From: Flavobacteriales bacterium UBA5081
GTDB taxonomy: Bacteria > Bacteroidota > Bacteroidia > Flavobacteriales_E > Vicingaceae
Length of the DNA stretch: 44,025 bases
Assembly: GCA_002415785.1 (NCBI GenBank)
Contig: DIAJ01000023.1
Coordinates: 1-44,025 of the forward strand
Direction: 5' to 3'
Positions 42,811-44,025 of the stretch are shown piece by piece. The number at the start of each line of letters is the position of its first letter. The first letter of the stretch is position 1. The notes below the pieces were generated by a model. That model was not told the DNA's origin, did not search any database, and saw only the letters and a list, made by a program, of their open reading frames with translations. A program made the translations under genes and the position numbers.

Positions 42811-42914
42811 GATCAACCCCAGGTTATCGTAATTAACAAATTTAAAACAACCCGGATACTCGCTCAGTAAAAGTGTTTAACAAAAACCGCGATTATTCAA
42901 AAAACGATTAAGAA

Positions 42915-43259
42915 ATGCCAAGATCAGTAAATGCAGTTGCTGCAAAAGCAAGAAGAAAAAAGATTATCAAACAGGCCAAAGGTTACTTTGGTAGAAGAAA
43001 AAATGTTCACACAGTAGCGAAAAATGCTGTTGAAAAAGGTTTGCAATATGCATACGTAGGACGTAAGCAAAAGAAAAGAAACTTTAGAGCATTGTGGATT
43101 CAGCGTATTAATGCTGCCGTTAGAGAACACGATATGTCGTACTCAGAGTTTATGGGAAAACTAAGTAAAAAAGATATTCAGCTTAACCGTAAAGTTTTAG
43201 CTGACTTAGCCATGAATGATGCAAAAGCATTTGAAGCAATTGTTAAGGCGGTAAAATAA
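42915..43259 (+). CDS. rplT: 50S ribosomal protein L20
   Basis: L20 binds 23S rRNA and is needed early in 50S assembly. The 114-residue protein is of normal length: MPRSVNAVAAKARRKKIIKQ, AKGYFGRRKNVHTVAKNAV, QYAYVGRKQKKRNFRALWIQ and RINAAVREHDMSYSEFMGKL are all family blocks. It follows rpmI after 104 bases, an unusually long gap in this operon in which a weak stem (42819-42825 with 42849-42855) can be drawn. A strong terminator follows, ending the operon. Confidence 0.98.
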   Translation: MPRSVNAVAAKARRKKIIKQAKGYFGRRKNVHTVAKNAVEKGLQYAYVGRKQKKRNFRALWIQRINAAVREHDMSYSEFMGKLSKKDIQLNRKVLADLAMNDAKAFEAIVKAVK

Positions 43260-43280
43260 TATCGTCATATAAAAAAATGA

Positions 43281-43310
43281 AAAGCCGTTCTTTTGAGAAC
43301 GGCTTTTTTT
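43281..43310 (+). terminator. Rho-independent terminator of the thrS-rplT operon
   Basis: Perfect 11-base arms AAAGCCGTTCT and AGAACGGCTTT around TTTG, followed by a T run, 21 bases after the rplT stop. Confidence 0.93.
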
Positions 43311-43335
43311 ATGACAAAGATTAAAAATTGGATAC

Positions 43336-43368
43336 AAAAAAACCCTGAAGAAGATCTTCAAGGTTTTT
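43336..43368 (-). terminator. Rho-independent terminator of cspA
   Basis: On the minus strand a stem of AAAAACC/GGTTTTT and TGAAGA/TCTTCA with one mismatch and a 3-base loop, followed by T-rich sequence. It lies 22 bases past the cspA stop and faces the rplT terminator. Confidence 0.75.
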
Positions 43369-43390
43369 CGATAAAATTTATGATGAACAG

Positions 43391-43582
43391 TTATGCTAAC
43401 TTAACATTAACTGCGTTCATTCCTTTTTTACCTTCTTTCAATTCGTACTCAACTGCATCACCTTCGTTAACCTTGTCGATTAAACCTGTAACGTGTACAA
43501 AGTGTTCTTGATCTGAATTGTCTTCTTTAATAAAACCGAAACCTTTGGTTTCATTAAAGAACTTTACTGTTCCTGTGCTCAT
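43391..43582 (-). CDS. cspA: Cold-shock domain protein
   Basis: A 63-residue single cold-shock domain protein. The RNA-binding motifs RNP1 (KGFGFIKED) and RNP2 (HFVHVTGL) are intact, the start MSTGTVKFFNETKGFGFI is canonical and the end KKGMNAVNVKLA is typical. Such proteins melt RNA structure and support translation and antitermination; the number of family members in this genome is not known, so cold induction is not assured. It has its own -7 element and terminator. The gene symbol is by family resemblance. Confidence 0.93.
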   Translation of the reverse strand: MSTGTVKFFNETKGFGFIKEDNSDQEHFVHVTGLIDKVNEGDAVEYELKEGKKGMNAVNVKLA

Positions 43583-43607
43583 TATAAAAAATTAAAATAT
43601 TATTTGT

Positions 43608-43615
43608 CAAAAGTA
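43608..43615 (-). promoter_or_regulatory. -7 element of cspA
   Basis: TACTTTTG on the minus strand, exact consensus, 25 bases before the cspA ATG, giving a short AT-rich leader. Confidence 0.6.
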
Positions 43616-43747
43616 GGTTTAATTATGAGACTAAAGCATAAAAAGCAAATTTATTTTTAATTAATTGAAAATAAAACGGCTAAATGATAGCATAAAAAAA
43701 GTGCATTTTTTTTCATCAAAAATGAAAATTAAAAGGAAAAAAAGTTC

Positions 43748-43755
43748 TACATTTG
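43748..43755 (+). promoter_or_regulatory. -7 element of the tRNA-Asp gene
   Basis: TACATTTG, exact consensus, 43 bases before the tRNA 5' end. The A/T-rich stretch upstream (43620-43745) holds no other gene; it separates this promoter from the divergent cspA promoter. Confidence 0.6.
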
Positions 43756-43798
43756 CGCTCCCGAAAACAACAAAGAAAGGGAAGTTCCTAAAGATATT

Positions 43799-43872
43799 GG
43801 TCCGGTAGTTCAGTTGGTTAGAATACCTGCCTGTCACGCAGGGGGTCGCGAGTTCGAGTCTCGTCCGGACCG
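43799..43872 (+). tRNA. tRNA-Asp (GTC)
   Basis: A 74-base cloverleaf: acceptor GGTCCGG pairs with CCGGACC (43865-43871) and discriminator G. The anticodon stem CCTGC/GCAGG encloses CTGTCAC with anticodon GTC at 43833-43835. The T-arm GCGAG-TTCGAGT-CTCGT is normal. CCA is not encoded. A terminator follows directly. Confidence 0.97.
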
Positions 43873-43911
43873 CAAAGCCTTCCTCCTTTTGGTGGAGGGC
43901 TTTGTTTTTTT
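43873..43911 (+). terminator. Rho-independent terminator after tRNA-Asp
   Basis: Arms CAAAGCC and GGCTTTG, extended by further pairs through TCCTCC and GGTGGAG with one mismatch, then eight T. It begins immediately after the tRNA, so the Asp gene is transcribed alone. Confidence 0.92.
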
Positions 43912-43928
43912 AAAAGCCTAATTTAAAA

Positions 43929-43968
43929 GGTCGACTAGCTCTTCCGATAGTCATCGGAAGGATAGAGC
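43929..43968 (+). repeat. tRNA-Arg-like 5' fragment with hairpin in the D-loop
   Basis: GGTCGACTAGCTC (43929-43941) matches the first 13 bases of the tRNA-Arg at 43979 except for one base, and GGATAGAGC (43960-43968) matches its D-loop/D-stem exactly. Between them, in place of AGCT, is a perfect hairpin with arms TTCCGAT and ATCGGAA and loop AGTC. The D-stem GCTC/GAGC is retained. The copy stops before the anticodon arm, so it is not a functional tRNA. Confidence 0.7.
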
Positions 43969-43978
43969 TTGAAATATT

Positions 43979-44025
43979 GGTCGAGTAGCTCAGCTGGATA
44001 GAGCATCTGCCTTCTAAGCAGACGG
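43979..44025 (+). tRNA. tRNA-Arg (TCT), cut by window end
   Basis: The 5' 47 bases of a tRNA: acceptor strand GGTCGAG, D-arm GCTC-AGCTGGATA-GAGC, anticodon stem TCTGC/GCAGA with loop CTTCTAA and anticodon TCT. The T-arm and 3' acceptor lie beyond the window. Confidence 0.9.

Noticed and set aside
43293..43511. Plus-strand 72-codon ORF overlapping cspA
   Set aside because: It runs through two terminators and antisense to cspA; it is a shadow frame.
1..44025. A defence island, phage, integrative element, CRISPR array or biosynthetic cluster
   Set aside because: No cas genes, repeat-spacer arrays, nucleases with antitoxins, integrases, transposases or synthases are present; the two HTH genes have no toxin or restriction partner beside them.

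Overview
The window is low-GC chromosomal DNA of a member of the Bacteroidota, most likely class Flavobacteriia (relatives of the Cryomorphaceae or Crocinitomicaceae; the genus cannot be fixed from sequence alone). The evidence is the set of type IX secretion (T9SS) substrates with C-terminal sorting domains, the T9SS gene porD, the conserved order bamD-rpoZ-coaBC-porD-recN, a TonB-dependent receptor with a carboxypeptidase-like N-domain, and fifteen exact copies of the Bacteroidota -7 promoter element TAnnTTTG placed in front of genes. There are no insertion sequences, phage genes or CRISPR arrays, and no gene-free gap longer than about 260 bases.

Layout. 1-2204 (-): 5' part of a large secreted, probably T9SS-exported protein that runs off the left edge. 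2313-3095 (+): two small XRE-type HTH regulators, each preceded by inverted repeats that look like operators. 3282-9117 (-): bamD, rpoZ, coaBC, porD and recN, packed with overlaps, then fabI with its own promoter; these serve outer-membrane assembly, transcription, CoA synthesis, T9SS, DNA repair and fatty acid synthesis. 9262-10516 (+): an exported TonB-C-terminal-like protein and a beta-barrel. 10618-13517 (-): a DCC-family thiol protein, a COG3014 lipoprotein paired with an LpoB-like lipoprotein, and a DUF3820 protein. 13596-20687: a PQQ-type sugar dehydrogenase homologue with T9SS tail, a DbpA-type DEAD-box helicase, DUF1456, a Crp/Fnr regulator, lpd, a UbiA-family prenyltransferase and a PAP2 phosphatase. 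20746-27075: tamB, tsaD and an alpha/beta hydrolase. 27137-29425: a Lys-C-like serine protease with T9SS tail. 29426-33691 (-): a nutrient- or metal-uptake locus with a His-rich exported protein, a TonB receptor, two paralogous lipoproteins and two tiny lipoproteins missed by length cut-offs. 33708-38485: two M1 metallopeptidases on opposite strands flanking a DUF6702 protein. 38585-39967: a secreted protein and a lipoprotein. 40061-43259: the translation operon thrS-infC-rpmI-rplT. Finally cspA (-), tRNA-Asp and the start of a tRNA-Arg.

Most striking points: (1) at least four unrelated genes have TAnnTTTG followed by exactly four bases and then ATG, which predicts leaderless mRNAs; (2) infC has no ATG, GTG or TTG start for its conserved N-terminus and instead shows AUA behind the only strong Shine-Dalgarno sequence noticed here; (3) a degenerate copy of the tRNA-Arg 5' half, with a perfect hairpin in its D-loop, lies just upstream of the real tRNA; (4) the TonB receptor locus pairs with paralogous, probably surface-exposed lipoproteins; (5) the two HTH genes have palindromes over or near their promoters. 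None of these is proven to be a new system; each can be tested as described.
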